Shown here one piece after another: positions 27,187-35,528 of a stretch of DNA of 64,000 nucleotides. The DNA is from Bacillus mobilis (GTDB taxonomy: Bacteria > Bacillota > Bacilli > Bacillales > Bacillaceae_G): assembly GCF_001884045.1 (NCBI RefSeq), contig NZ_MACF01000046.1, positions 186,001-250,000 of the forward strand. Reading direction: 5' to 3'. The translations under genes were made by a program, and so were the position numbers. How positions within the stretch are numbered: position 1 is the stretch's first letter; each line of letters opens with the position of its first letter. Below the pieces are notes generated by a model. That model did not search any database and was not told the DNA's origin. It worked only from the letters and a program-made list of their open reading frames with translations.

Positions 27187-27663
27187 GTGACGATTGGAGA
27201 AATTATAGATTGCTTAAATAGACGTGAATCCATCGCTATCATAGCAAAACGTCTTGAAATAAGCCCGTATACATTATCAAAGAAGTTAAGATTGATTGGA
27301 TATGAATATGATGGAGAACAGAAGAAACGTATTTTTGTAGGAGATGGAGAAGAACCTCGTCACTTACAACTCCAAGAAGCGACAGCCCTTCAATATGCGA
27401 AAACGGATTATCAATTATTAATTTATGAACAATTACAAAGTATTTATGAATTACTAAGCAAGAGAGAAGAAGTAATCGCGCCCATTATGAGTATAAGTAC
27501 AGAAAAAAAGAAACGTACTTTTTCTATTAATAAAGAAATATTAGCAAAACTAGACGTTATATCAGAAGCGAAAGGAATTCAAAAATCTAAACTTGTAGAA
27601 GAGGCGTTACAACAATTTTTACAGCAATATGACTTTAACAAAACAGCACGTTTGGATGACTAA
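27187..27663 (+). CDS. Putative DNA-binding protein with N-terminal HTH and C-terminal ribbon-helix-helix
   Basis: 158 residues from GTG 27187, RBS GGAGGAGGG. Residues about 12-35 (ESIAIIAKRLEISPYTLSKK) look like a helix-turn-helix. Residues about 113-145 (KRTFSINKEILAKLDVISEA, then a second helix ending VEEALQQFL) fit a ribbon-helix-helix, with a predicted helical segment between them. I recognise no named family. Two DNA-binding folds in one small chain is unusual; it is divergent from the S33 hydrolase and might regulate it. Confidence 0.65.
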   Translation: MTIGEIIDCLNRRESIAIIAKRLEISPYTLSKKLRLIGYEYDGEQKKRIFVGDGEEPRHLQLQEATALQYAKTDYQLLIYEQLQSIYELLSKREEVIAPIMSISTEKKKRTFSINKEILAKLDVISEAKGIQKSKLVEEALQQFLQQYDFNKTARLDD

Positions 27664-27665
27664 AG

Positions 27666-27706
27666 AAAAGGATACTAAGTTCATTGTAAGAACGAGTATC
27701 CTTTTT
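27666..27706 (+). terminator. Terminator after HTH/RHH gene
   Basis: AAAAGGATACT paired with AGTATCCTTTTT around an 18-nt loop. Confidence 0.75.
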
Positions 27707-27787
27707 AGGTTTTACTAATATTGTGGATTAAGTAAGTATAAGTGTACCCTTTACAATAAAAATCTGGATCGCATATTAGGGAAATAC

Positions 27788-29377
27788 TTAATTTGTTTTT
27801 TGAATTCTACCATCAATAATTGGCTGAATTGGTTCTTTTAATTGTTTTACATAATCGACTAGCGCTTCAAAGTCGTTTGGACCAGTTTCTGAATTCTTCC
27901 CATTTTTAAATGATACGAATCCGTCACCGCCAGAAGCTAAGAAAGCATTCGCAACTACGCTATATGTTTTAGTTGGAGATAACTCCTCGCCATTTGTTAA
28001 GCGTATATTCGTAACCTTTTCACCGTTTGGTTTATTTGCATCCCACGTATATTGAATACCTGAAATTTGAAGCATTCTTGTTGTTCCTTTTTGCCATTGC
28101 TGATTTAAAATGTCGCGAATATCTTGACCTGTTAAATCTACTTTAATCAATTGGTTTCCAAAAGGCTGAATGCCATATAATTCGCCCCAAGTAATATCGC
28201 CAGCATCTAAGTCATTACGAATGCCACCAGGATTCATAAGTGCGATTTGAGCTTGCATTGTTTGACGCTGAGCGTCGGCAATTACATTCCCAAGAGTAGA
28301 TTCACCAGCATCATTTTGTTTACGGTCGATAGGTGCTGTAGATTTTCCTACAACTTCATTTACAAGAGGTGCGATCTTTTCTTTATATTGATCTATTTTT
28401 TGTTTTACTTCTTTATCAGGTTCCACACCTTCATGATATGTTGTGATCACTTCAGCTTTTTTCTTTACAATATCTTTTGTTTTACGATCAATTGTTACAT
28501 CTACGTCTGAGAAAGCTGTTCCGTAAGAGTTCGCTTGGACGATTAGTTTATTATTTACAGTACCATTTACATACGTGTGACTATGCCCACCGAAAATAAC
28601 ATCAACTTCTGGATCTGTTTCATTTGCAATTCGAGTAAGGTCTCCATTTGTCACGCCAGATTCATCAGTTGTTCCGCCGACATGGGCAAGGACGACGATG
28701 GATTTAACACCGAGACGCTTTAATTGTTGCGTTGATTTATTAATTGCTTCTACTTCGTCAGTGATCTGTACATTTTTAAGCATAGTAGGCATCACGACAT
28801 TTGGTGTATCAGTTGTAACAACGCCAATGAATCCTACAGGAACACCATCTACCATTTTTACAGTAAATGGTGGTAAAAATAAGCGGCCAGTTGATTTGTT
28901 ATAGAAGTTAGCAGCGACGTAAGGGAAGTTAGCACCTTTGAAATTCCCCGTTTTCTCGTGATATCCACCGTAAATGAGGCGTTTCATTTCATCGATACCT
29001 TCATCAAATTCATGGTTTCCGATTGTACCGACATCGAATTTTAAGTCATTCAAAAATTCAATCGTTGGTTCGTCTTGTAACAATGCTGAAACTGGTGGAC
29101 TAGCTCCGACAATATCGCCAGCATGTACGAGAAGTGTATTCGGGTTTTGCTTTTTACGTTCTTTTAAATAAGTAGCTAAGTAATCAGCGCCACCGGCTTC
29201 TTTGTTATTAATTTTTTTAACAGTATCTAGTTGTCCATGGAAATCATTAATACCAAGCATTTGTACGTCTATGTAGCGGTTTTGTTCAGCTGGAGTCTGG
29301 GATGGGGGAGCGGCAAATACAGTTGAAAAGGTAATGGTGCTTAAAACGGCAACAGTAGGAATGATTTTTTTCCACAT
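27788..29377 (-). CDS. Secreted bifunctional metallophosphatase / 5'-nucleotidase (UshA/YfkN-like)
   Basis: 529 residues. Signal peptide MWKKIIPTVAVLSTITFSTV, cleavage near FAA-PP. The metallophosphatase domain shows GINDFHGQLD, HAGDIVGASP, TIGNHEFDEG, VLAHVGG and FGGHSHTYV, which hold the two-metal ligands. The 5'-nucleotidase C-terminal domain shows GNVIADAQRQ, NPGGIRNDL and ANAFLASGGDGF. Unlike the protein at 6234 it has no repeats or LPXTG and ends after the nucleotidase domain, so it is probably released. RBS AAAGGAG. Confidence 0.93.
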   Translation of the reverse strand: MWKKIIPTVAVLSTITFSTVFAAPPSQTPAEQNRYIDVQMLGINDFHGQLDTVKKINNKEAGGADYLATYLKERKKQNPNTLLVHAGDIVGASPPVSALLQDEPTIEFLNDLKFDVGTIGNHEFDEGIDEMKRLIYGGYHEKTGNFKGANFPYVAANFYNKSTGRLFLPPFTVKMVDGVPVGFIGVVTTDTPNVVMPTMLKNVQITDEVEAINKSTQQLKRLGVKSIVVLAHVGGTTDESGVTNGDLTRIANETDPEVDVIFGGHSHTYVNGTVNNKLIVQANSYGTAFSDVDVTIDRKTKDIVKKKAEVITTYHEGVEPDKEVKQKIDQYKEKIAPLVNEVVGKSTAPIDRKQNDAGESTLGNVIADAQRQTMQAQIALMNPGGIRNDLDAGDITWGELYGIQPFGNQLIKVDLTGQDIRDILNQQWQKGTTRMLQISGIQYTWDANKPNGEKVTNIRLTNGEELSPTKTYSVVANAFLASGGDGFVSFKNGKNSETGPNDFEALVDYVKQLKEPIQPIIDGRIQKTN

Positions 29378-29578
29378 AATTCATTTCTCCTTTTTTTATA
29401 ATCTGACATCATACGACATAATTTTAATAGATTCATAGGATTATATCTATATAAAAATTTAGTTTTTTCGAAAAATTAACATATTTACAAAAGGTGAATA
29501 ATAGAGTAAAGAACCTTTTTTATTGTCGAGTTCATTGTGTATCTACTATAATGGAGAAAAAAGTAAAAGGTGAGTAGC

Positions 29579-29842
29579 ATGAAGAAAAAGAAACAAAGAC
29601 AAATGCAAAGACAATCGCAAGTAAATAAACCAGAGAAAGAGTCGCTTACATTAGGCGATCAATTAAATGATTCACTCGTGCAGCAATTAAAGAATAAGAA
29701 GAAAGAATTGCAAGTGAGAGAAGAGAAAAAAGAGGCAGCTGAACTGGAAAGAAAGCGTCAAGAACAAAAAGAACGTGAAAAGAATAAATCATTTGAAGAA
29801 CTGCTAAGTGAAAGTAGCCTTACTTGGAAAGACTTTAAATAA
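29579..29842 (+). CDS. yqkE: YqkE family (DUF3886) protein
   Basis: 87 residues, extremely charged: Lys/Gln/Arg-rich N-terminus, then LGDQLNDSLVQQLKNKKKEL and a Lys/Glu coiled coil ending SSLTWKDFK, the DUF3886 pattern. ATG 29579 after AAAAGGTGAG. A promoter TTGTCG-N18-TATAAT lies at 29524-29553. In B. subtilis yqkE lies in the same backbone block between yqkD and yqkF. Function unknown. Confidence 0.8.
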   Translation: MKKKKQRQMQRQSQVNKPEKESLTLGDQLNDSLVQQLKNKKKELQVREEKKEAAELERKRQEQKEREKNKSFEELLSESSLTWKDFK

Positions 29843-29844
29843 TA

Positions 29845-29882
29845 TAAAAAAATGATCAGTGTATATCGCTGATCATTTTTTT
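29845..29882 (+). terminator. Terminator after yqkE
   Basis: AAAATGATCAG paired with CTGATCATTTT around TGTATATCG, then T run. Confidence 0.85.
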
Positions 29883-29912
29883 GACGAGTTTGTAAGAAAA
29901 GGGGAGTGTAAA

Positions 29913-30437
29913 ATGAGAAAAATTGTAGTCGTTCCGCATGAAAATCATTGGAACGAAAAATTTCAAATAGAGGCCGAACGATTAAAATCGGCGATGCCAG
30001 AAATGGTGAAAGTCCATCATATTGGAAGTACGTCAGTGCCAGGACTGGCAGCTAAACCAATTATAGATATGATTATGGAAGTAGAGAGTATCCACAGAGT
30101 AGATCATTGGAATGAACGTTTTATAGAGCTTGGTTACATCGCAAAAGGGGAAAATGGTATTTCAAGACGTCGTTATTTTATTCATGGAACTGAGGAAAAA
30201 CGCTCGTATCACTTACACGTGTTTGAAAGAGGAAATCCTGAGATAGTAAGGCATTTAGCATTTCGTGATTATATGATGGCCCATTGCGAAGAAGCTGAGG
30301 CATATGCAACTTTAAAGAAAGAATTAGCTGAAAAGTATACATATGATGGCACGTTATATTCGGAAGGGAAAACTGAATTTGTACGTAATGTTGATGAAAA
30401 AGCGAAAGAATGGAAAGAAGGAAATGTGAATAATTGA
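29913..30437 (+). CDS. GrpB family protein (nucleotidyltransferase-like fold)
   Basis: 174 residues from ATG 29913, RBS AAAAGGGGAG. The family core HHIGSTSVPGLAAKPIIDM matches the GrpB family, with an HLHVFERGNPEIVRHLAFRD segment in the middle. The fold resembles nucleotidyltransferases; biochemical role is uncertain. Confidence 0.85.
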   Translation: MRKIVVVPHENHWNEKFQIEAERLKSAMPEMVKVHHIGSTSVPGLAAKPIIDMIMEVESIHRVDHWNERFIELGYIAKGENGISRRRYFIHGTEEKRSYHLHVFERGNPEIVRHLAFRDYMMAHCEEAEAYATLKKELAEKYTYDGTLYSEGKTEFVRNVDEKAKEWKEGNVNN

Positions 30438-30558
30438 GTTCACGTTTTAGTGTATAAAATTATTATGTAAACTGTACATATGTTTTGACTTTTTGGTTGA
30501 ATCTTGTTCAAATAAAGTGGTGGCTTATAAAAAATGTAAGAATGAGAGGGAGACGACT

Positions 30559-31386
30559 GTGCACATTCCAACAACTACACTTCATAATGGCGTGAAAATG
30601 CCGATGATTGGTCTAGGCGTTTATAAAGCGAAAGAAGGCGACGAAGTAAAACAAGCAGTAAAAACAGCGTTAGAAGTTGGATACCGTTCGATTGATACAG
30701 CGACTGTATATGAAAATGAAAGCGGTGTCGGAGAAGCGGTTCGTGAATCAGGAATTCCGAGAGAAGACATATTTATTACAACAAAAGTTTGGAACGACGA
30801 TCAAGGATACGAGGAAACACTTGAGGCGTTTGAAAAAAGCTTAAAGAAATTACAAATGGACTATGTAGATTTATATTTAATACATTGGCCAATAAGAGGA
30901 AAGTATGTTGATACGTACAGAGCGTTAGAAAAACTGTATGAAGAAGGTAAAGTGCGCGCGATTGGTGTTTCTAATTTTCATAAACATCATTTAGAGCTAT
31001 TATTACCAAATTGTAAAGTAAAGCCGATGGTAAACCAAGTAGAACTTCATCCGATGTTAGCGCAATTTGAATTGCGTAATTTCTGTCAAGGTGAGCAAAT
31101 TCAAATGGAAGCATGGAGCCCATTAATGAGAGGCGGGGAAGTATTCGAGCACCCGGTTATTCAGGCCATTGCTACTAAATATGAAAAAACACCTGCGCAA
31201 GTTATATTAAGATGGGATATTCAAAGCGGGGTCGTGACAATTCCTAAATCTGTTACACCATCTCGTATTAAGGAGAATTTTACTATCTTTGATTTTGCAC
31301 TAACAGAAGAAGAGATGAATCAAATTAATACGTTAAATCGTAATTTACATGTAGGAACGAATCCTGATAAATATGATACGCTATAA
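30559..31386 (+). CDS. Aldo/keto reductase
   Basis: 275 residues from GTG 30559 with GAGAGGGAGA. Catalytic tetrad visible: Asp and Tyr in [11 protein letters not shown], Lys in ITTKVWNDD, His in YLIHWP. NADPH site near [10 protein letters not shown]. Resembles YvgN/YtbE-type reductases acting on methylglyoxal and other aldehydes. Its terminator also serves the convergent second reductase. Confidence 0.92.
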   Translation: MHIPTTTLHNGVKMPMIGLGVYKAKEGDEVKQAVKTALEVGYRSIDTATVYENESGVGEAVRESGIPREDIFITTKVWNDDQGYEETLEAFEKSLKKLQMDYVDLYLIHWPIRGKYVDTYRALEKLYEEGKVRAIGVSNFHKHHLELLLPNCKVKPMVNQVELHPMLAQFELRNFCQGEQIQMEAWSPLMRGGEVFEHPVIQAIATKYEKTPAQVILRWDIQSGVVTIPKSVTPSRIKENFTIFDFALTEEEMNQINTLNRNLHVGTNPDKYDTL

Positions 31387-31417
31387 AAAGACGCTACCAG
31401 TATGGTAGCGTCTTTTT
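31385..31417. terminator. Bidirectional terminator between two aldo/keto reductases
   Basis: AAAAAGACGCTACC paired with GGTAGCGTCTTTTT around AGTAT. Confidence 0.88.
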
Positions 31418-32330
31418 AACGATGTAAAGCGTAAGTATCACATTTAGCAATTTGCTGAAGTTGTATATATTCTGCTGTTGTTAACTGTGTTTGTTTACTA
31501 GCCTGTACATTTTCTTGCAATTGTTGGATAGAGCTTGCACCAGGTATAACTGCTGCAACAGTTTCGTTATGTAAGCAATATTGAATAGCTGTTCCTGTTA
31601 ATGAGCTTTCCCCGATTATCTCTTTTACACTTGCGAGTGTCGCATATAATTCATCGTAAGAATAAGAAAGGTAATCTTTTTCTTTTACTCTTTCTATCTT
31701 TCTTGCATTATTGTCAGTTAGAATTCCTTTTGCAAGTGGTCCGCGAGCAATAATGCTAATTTGATGTTCACTGAAAAGTGGGAACCATTCTTCAGGGCGA
31801 CGATTTAAAAGGCTATATTCCATTAGCACACTAACGATATTTGAACGTTTTGCATACTCACGGATGACATTTGGACGTATAGAAGAAATACCGTAATGGC
31901 GAATGATCCCTTCTTTTTTTAATTCTTCAAAGGCTTCAATTGTTTCATCTATTGGATCTTCAATCGTCCCGCCGTGAAGTTGATAAAGATCAATATAATC
32001 AGTTTGAAGTCTACGTAAACTTTCTTTCACTTCAGCCTTTATGTAATTCTTAGAAGGATCCCAAGACCAGCCGTTTTTTTCTTCTGTCCATCGATTTCCA
32101 ACTTTCGTTGTAAGAACAATTTGGTCTCGTTTCCCTTTTAATGCTTTTCCAACAAATTCTTCGTTTAATCCATAATCGTATAAATCCGCTGTATCAAAAA
32201 AATTGATTCCTAAATCGATTGCTTCATCGATAATACGCATAGCTTCTGTTTCAGATGTACCGAGAGACATACAGCCAAGGCCCATTTCTGTAACAAACAA
32301 ATCTGAGTTTCCTAATTGACGTTTTTTCAT
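31416..32330 (-). CDS. yqkF: Aldo/keto reductase (YqkF-like)
   Basis: 304 residues, RBS AAGGAGG. Catalytic residues in FFDTADLYDYG (Asp, Tyr), LTTKVGNRW (Lys) and YQLHGG (His). Belongs to a different branch from the neighbouring 275-residue reductase. In B. subtilis yqkF is adjacent to mciZ and nudF, exactly as here, supporting the name. mciZ lies upstream on the same strand with a bcr1 element between them. Confidence 0.88.
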   Translation of the reverse strand: MKKRQLGNSDLFVTEMGLGCMSLGTSETEAMRIIDEAIDLGINFFDTADLYDYGLNEEFVGKALKGKRDQIVLTTKVGNRWTEEKNGWSWDPSKNYIKAEVKESLRRLQTDYIDLYQLHGGTIEDPIDETIEAFEELKKEGIIRHYGISSIRPNVIREYAKRSNIVSVLMEYSLLNRRPEEWFPLFSEHQISIIARGPLAKGILTDNNARKIERVKEKDYLSYSYDELYATLASVKEIIGESSLTGTAIQYCLHNETVAAVIPGASSIQQLQENVQASKQTQLTTAEYIQLQQIAKCDTYALHR

Positions 32331-32389
32331 AGGTCAACCTCCTTACCTTTATTGTACGAAAGGGAAAAGAGGTTGACAAACGTTTCCTT

Positions 32390-32545
32390 TTTACCCCGCT
32401 TTAACGGGCAGTAAGACCCCCACTTTAAAATTCAGCTCATACGAGGAAGTTAGGTGGGAGATTAACTGCCCGTAAAAGCCCGATTCGTTCAACTAATAAT
32501 CAGAGGGGGTGAACAAAACCCCCTCTGATTAAAGTTTCACTTTAT
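32390..32545. repeat. bcr1 repeat element, copy 1
   Basis: About 151 bp body from CCCGC (32395) to TTTCAC (32540), flanked by TTTAC on the left and TTTAT on the right. Contains two nested imperfect palindromes (CGGGCAGT with ACTGCCCG; ATCAGAGGGGGT with ACCCCCTCTGAT). Closely similar copies lie at 37339 and 44367. Matches the B. cereus group element bcr1, which duplicates TTTAT on insertion. Its right end encodes the last residues and stop of mciZ. Confidence 0.85.
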
Positions 32546-32663
32546 TTGCTGTAATCCACTCTTGTACAGTTGTATACTCTTTGCCATATTGTTTTAGTTT
32601 ATGGCGAATTTGCCATGCTTTTCCGACTAAAGTGACGCGATTTGGTAAAATATAAACTTTCAT
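32529..32663 (-). CDS. mciZ: MciZ, peptide inhibitor of FtsZ in the mother cell
   Basis: 44 residues, MKVYILPNRVTLVGKAWQIR then HKLKQYGKEYTTVQEWITANKVKL. The segments LVGKAW-IR, KLK-YG and the final -WI align with the 40-residue B. subtilis MciZ (recalled), which caps FtsZ filaments during sporulation, and the location between yqkF and nudF is the same. RBS AAAGGAG lies 10-11 bases before the ATG. A sigma-E-like promoter sits upstream. The final codons AAT AAA GTG AAA CTT TAA lie in the right end of a bcr1 element, so the C-terminus and stop appear donated by the repeat. Confidence 0.85.
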   Translation of the reverse strand: MKVYILPNRVTLVGKAWQIRHKLKQYGKEYTTVQEWITANKVKL

Positions 32664-32690
32664 TTCTATCACGCTCCTTTCAATGTGGTA

Positions 32691-32717
32691 AAATGTATGA
32701 GGAAAGAATAGGAAATA
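32691..32717 (-). promoter_or_regulatory. Sigma-E-like promoter of mciZ
   Basis: Minus-strand CATACATTT (32691-32699) as -10 and CTATTT/TATTT (32713-32717) as -35 with a 13-base spacer, close to the sigma-E pattern. B. subtilis mciZ is sigma-E dependent, which fits. Confidence 0.55.
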
Positions 32718-32737
32718 GAACAGGGAGATGAAGTAGT

Positions 32738-33277
32738 ATGAGTAATCTTGCAGAGAGAACAGTAAAAACTGAACCGATTTTTGATGGTAGAGTTATAAAA
32801 GTTCGTGTTGATGATGTAGTATTACCAAATGGAGCAATGAGTAAACGTGAAATTGTAAATCACCCTGGTGCAGTTGCTATTATTGCTATTACTGATGAGG
32901 GGAAAATCGTACTTGTTGAGCAGTATCGTAAGGCGCTTGAAAAGGCGATTATAGAAATTCCGGCCGGCAAGTTAGAACCTGGTGAAAAACCTGAGGTGAC
33001 AGCAGTTCGTGAATTAGAAGAGGAAACAGGATATGTATGTGAAAATATGGAGCTTATTACTTCTTTCTATACATCTCCAGGATTTGCAGATGAAATTTTA
33101 TATGTATATAAAGCGACAGGTTTGACGAAAAAAGAAGATAAAGCCGAGTTAGATGAAGATGAGTTTGTGGAATTGATGGAAGTATCGTTAGAAGAAGCGA
33201 CTACTCTTATGAAAAATCTTCGTATTCATGATGCGAAAACGATGTTTGCAGTACAATATTTACAACTACAAAAATAA
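32738..33277 (+). CDS. nudF: ADP-ribose pyrophosphatase (Nudix)
   Basis: 179 residues, RBS CAGGGAG. The Nudix box GKLEPGEKPEVTAVRELEEE followed by TGY is intact (G-x5-E-x7-REUXEEXGU). The N-terminal IFDGRVIKVRVDDVVLPNG and the EIPAGKLE lead are typical of ADP-ribose pyrophosphatases. Hydrolyses ADP-ribose to AMP and ribose-5-phosphate. Divergent from mciZ with overlapping upstream regions, as in B. subtilis. Confidence 0.92.
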   Translation: MSNLAERTVKTEPIFDGRVIKVRVDDVVLPNGAMSKREIVNHPGAVAIIAITDEGKIVLVEQYRKALEKAIIEIPAGKLEPGEKPEVTAVRELEEETGYVCENMELITSFYTSPGFADEILYVYKATGLTKKEDKAELDEDEFVELMEVSLEEATTLMKNLRIHDAKTMFAVQYLQLQK

Positions 33278-33304
33278 ACACTCGCCAAAGGCGAGTGTTT
33301 TTTA
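33277..33304. terminator. Bidirectional terminator
   Basis: AACACTCGCC paired with GGCGAGTGTT around AAA, then T run; between nudF and a convergent acetyltransferase. Confidence 0.85.
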
Positions 33305-33853
33305 ATTGATTTTTGCGTATACGCGTGCATCACGTAAGCTACCATCTGGTGCTATGAAATCATTTTCCATTGTACCTTCTAGAATAAATTCTAAACGTTC
33401 TGCTAGGTTACATGCATTTGTATTTGTTGCATCAATACGAATTTCAATTCTTCTAGCACTTAGCTTATCAAAGGCAAATTGAATGGCACCTTTAATAGCT
33501 TCAGTCATATAGCCTTGTTTTGTATACGTACTATGCAGCCAGAAGTGAAGTGAAAACTTTGGAATATCCCAGTTTTCAGGTTTAAGCGTTATAGCCCCGA
33601 TGAATGTACCAGATACTTTATCGTATAAGTGAAAATCAAGTGTTTCACGAAGTAAAAACTGTCCGTGAGCGTTACGAACGATTTCTTCAGCACTTTCTTC
33701 TGTTTCAGCGTTAATTGGCATCCACGGTACTAAGTCTTCTAGAGAAGCTTGGATTGCTTCATACACTTCTGTACCATCACCTGGAAATGGCTTACGAACT
33801 TGTAAGCGTTCAGTTTGAAATAATGTTGGAAAATCTAATAATAATGGTTTCAA
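33302..33853 (-). CDS. GNAT acetyltransferase, RimJ/RimL type
   Basis: 183 residues from a TTG start with GGAGGG upstream. LQTERLQVRKPFPGDGTEVYE at the N-terminus (read in part), TKQGYMTEAIKGAIQFAFD as acetyl-CoA site and IRIDATNTNACNLAERLEF are typical of RimL-like enzymes that acetylate protein N-termini or small molecules. Standalone gene. Confidence 0.87.
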   Translation of the reverse strand: MKPLLLDFPTLFQTERLQVRKPFPGDGTEVYEAIQASLEDLVPWMPINAETEESAEEIVRNAHGQFLLRETLDFHLYDKVSGTFIGAITLKPENWDIPKFSLHFWLHSTYTKQGYMTEAIKGAIQFAFDKLSARRIEIRIDATNTNACNLAERLEFILEGTMENDFIAPDGSLRDARVYAKIN

Positions 33854-33919
33854 GTGAAATCCCTCCTATTCTCTACTTTTTAGTTTAGCAAAGTAGAGCG
33901 GAATTTCAATGTTAATTCG

Positions 33920-33947
33920 TCATACTTTTTTCTTTCTTTCATACATT
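33920..33947 (+). promoter_or_regulatory. Sigma-E-like promoter of spoIIM
   Basis: TCATACTT (33920-33927) and CATACATT (33940-33947) with a 12-base spacer; spoIIM is a sigma-E gene in B. subtilis. Confidence 0.5.
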
Positions 33948-33978
33948 TTTAGTAAGAGTGTGAACGGAGGGAAGAAAA

Positions 33979-34626
33979 ATGTGGAGAAAAACTTGGCAAG
34001 ACCGTGTAATGTCTCACATACAGGAAAACTCTTCATTATATATATTTAACGCTGTTTTATTATTGATGGGAGTAATATTTGGGGCCATTCTCGTAAATAG
34101 TCTACAATTAAATCAAAAACAAGATTTATCATTTTATTTACAACGTTTTTTTGGACAAGTTTCTAAAGGAGAATTTGCTATTGCAAGCGAAATGTTTCGA
34201 GAAAGTTACTTTTCGCAATTAAAATACATTGGATTTATTTGGATTTTGGGGATTTCAATTATTGGATTGCCACTTATTTTTATTTTATTGTTTGTAAAAG
34301 GAGTAGTTGTCGGATTTACAGTAGGTTTTTTAGTCAGTCAGCATGGATGGAATGGATTATTATTAGCATTCGTTTCTGTATTGCCACAAAACCTCATTAT
34401 TATTCCAGTATTTCTCGTTATGACAACAATTGCCGCAAGCTTTTCCTTACGCATGATTAGGCATCAATTTATTCGGAAAATAACCGAGCCGCTATTACCG
34501 TTATTAATTCGTTATACATGCTTCTTTCTTGTAATTGGAGCGGTGTTAGCTCTTGCTTCTAGTGTAGAAGCTTATGCATCACCAGTTTTAATGAAAGAAG
34601 TCGTTGAGGCTATTAATAAACAATAA
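33979..34626 (+). CDS. spoIIM: Stage II sporulation protein M
   Basis: 215 residues with five hydrophobic helices. Member of the SpoIIDMP peptidoglycan-hydrolase complex that drives engulfment in the mother cell. Begins MWRKTWQDRVMSHIQENSSL, and GFTVGFLVSQHGWNGLLLAF is characteristic of the SpoIIM family. RBS GGAGGGAAG. Location upstream of fur-yqzK-xerD matches B. subtilis. Confidence 0.93.
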   Translation: MWRKTWQDRVMSHIQENSSLYIFNAVLLLMGVIFGAILVNSLQLNQKQDLSFYLQRFFGQVSKGEFAIASEMFRESYFSQLKYIGFIWILGISIIGLPLIFILLFVKGVVVGFTVGFLVSQHGWNGLLLAFVSVLPQNLIIIPVFLVMTTIAASFSLRMIRHQFIRKITEPLLPLLIRYTCFFLVIGAVLALASSVEAYASPVLMKEVVEAINKQ

Positions 34627-34634
34627 ATACTTTA

Positions 34635-34649
34635 TGAGAATAATTATCA
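34635..34649 (+). promoter_or_regulatory. Fur-box-like site upstream of fur
   Basis: TGAGAATAATTATCA matches 14 of 15 positions of the 7-1-7 consensus TGATAATNATTATCA, counting the unspecified centre. It lies 22 bases upstream of the -35 box rather than on the promoter. Fur or PerR could bind it. Confidence 0.6.
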
Positions 34650-34671
34650 ATTTGTTTTTATTGTTTTTCTT

Positions 34672-34699
34672 TTGACAGAAGCCCTTCTTCTGATATAAT
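34672..34699 (+). promoter_or_regulatory. Sigma-A promoter of fur
   Basis: TTGACA (34672-34677) and TATAAT (34694-34699), 16-base spacer. Confidence 0.8.
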
Positions 34700-34732
34700 G
34701 GTGTAAGAGTGGCGAGGAGGGAGTAGTACCGA

Positions 34733-35188
34733 ATGGAAGAAAGAATTGAACGAATTAAGAAGCAATTACATGCAGCGAGCTACAAGTTAACACCGCAACG
34801 TGAAGCAACAGTTCGTGTGCTGCTAGAAAATGAAGAAGATCATTTAAGCGCAGAAGATGTTTACCTCCTTGTAAAAGAAAAGTCGCCAGAGATCGGACTA
34901 GCAACCGTCTATCGAACTTTAGAACTATTATCTGAGTTAAAAGTTGTCGATAAGATTAACTTCGGAGACGGTGTTTCACGCTATGACTTACGCCAAGAAG
35001 GTGCGCAGCGTTTCCACCATCATTTGATTTGTACACAATGTGGTGCTGTACAAGAAATACAAGAAGATTTACTTGGTGAAGTGGAAAGGAAAGTAGAACG
35101 TGACTGGAGCTTTAAGGTGAAAGATCATCGTTTAACATTCCATGGGATTTGTAAAAATTGTCAAGAAAATGAAACGGATGAAAAATAA
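34733..35188 (+). CDS. fur: Ferric uptake regulator Fur
   Basis: 151 residues. Winged HTH with LTPQREATVRVL, LSAEDVYLLVKEKSPEIG and ATVYRTLELL, then the metal-binding HHHLICTQCG and a second CxxC (ICKNCQ) for structural zinc. Represses iron uptake genes with Fe2+. PerR and Zur share the fold; position before yqzK-xerD is that of fur in B. subtilis. RBS GAGGAGGGAG. Followed by a hairpin. Confidence 0.93.
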   Translation: MEERIERIKKQLHAASYKLTPQREATVRVLLENEEDHLSAEDVYLLVKEKSPEIGLATVYRTLELLSELKVVDKINFGDGVSRYDLRQEGAQRFHHHLICTQCGAVQEIQEDLLGEVERKVERDWSFKVKDHRLTFHGICKNCQENETDEK

Positions 35189-35221
35189 CCTTTTCCTATT
35201 TATCTAGGAAGAGGTTTTTTA
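35187..35221 (+). terminator. Terminator after fur
   Basis: AACCTTTTCCT paired with AGGAAGAGGTT around ATTTATCT, then T run; some A-A and T-G mismatches. Confidence 0.65.
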
Positions 35222-35291
35222 TTTGAATAAGGTATAAATTGGTGAAAGCTTGGCATATGTTGTAATAACTTATATTTTGGAGGAGTTTACA

Positions 35292-35522
35292 ATGCGCCGA
35301 GCTTTAAAATTAACTTTTGATGGAATAAAAGTATTTTTATTATTTACAAGTTGTACGATTTTGTTTTATTTCGCTATACTATGGATAAATGAAGAATATG
35401 AAAGCTATCATCGTTATGAAAAGCCACAAGAAGAGACTGTAGAAAAAGTATCAGGGAATGAAGAGCCGGCAAAGGATGCTTTCGTAAATAGAATGATGTT
35501 TTTCTATGAAAATGGGGAGTAG
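35292..35522 (+). CDS. yqzK: YqzK family (DUF4227) membrane protein
   Basis: 76 residues from ATG 35292 with TTGGAGGAG. One transmembrane helix (FLLFTSCTILFYFAILWI) and an acidic tail. In B. subtilis yqzK lies between fur and xerD, as here. Function unknown. The stop is six bases before the xerD start. Confidence 0.82.
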   Translation: MRRALKLTFDGIKVFLLFTSCTILFYFAILWINEEYESYHRYEKPQEETVEKVSGNEEPAKDAFVNRMMFFYENGE

Positions 35523-35528
35523 TGTAGA

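Noticed and set aside
32390-32545. bcr1 copies as T-boxes or CRISPR repeats
   Set aside because: They lack the GGTGGTACCGCG core and specifier features; flanking TTTAT and dispersed copies fit a mobile repeat.
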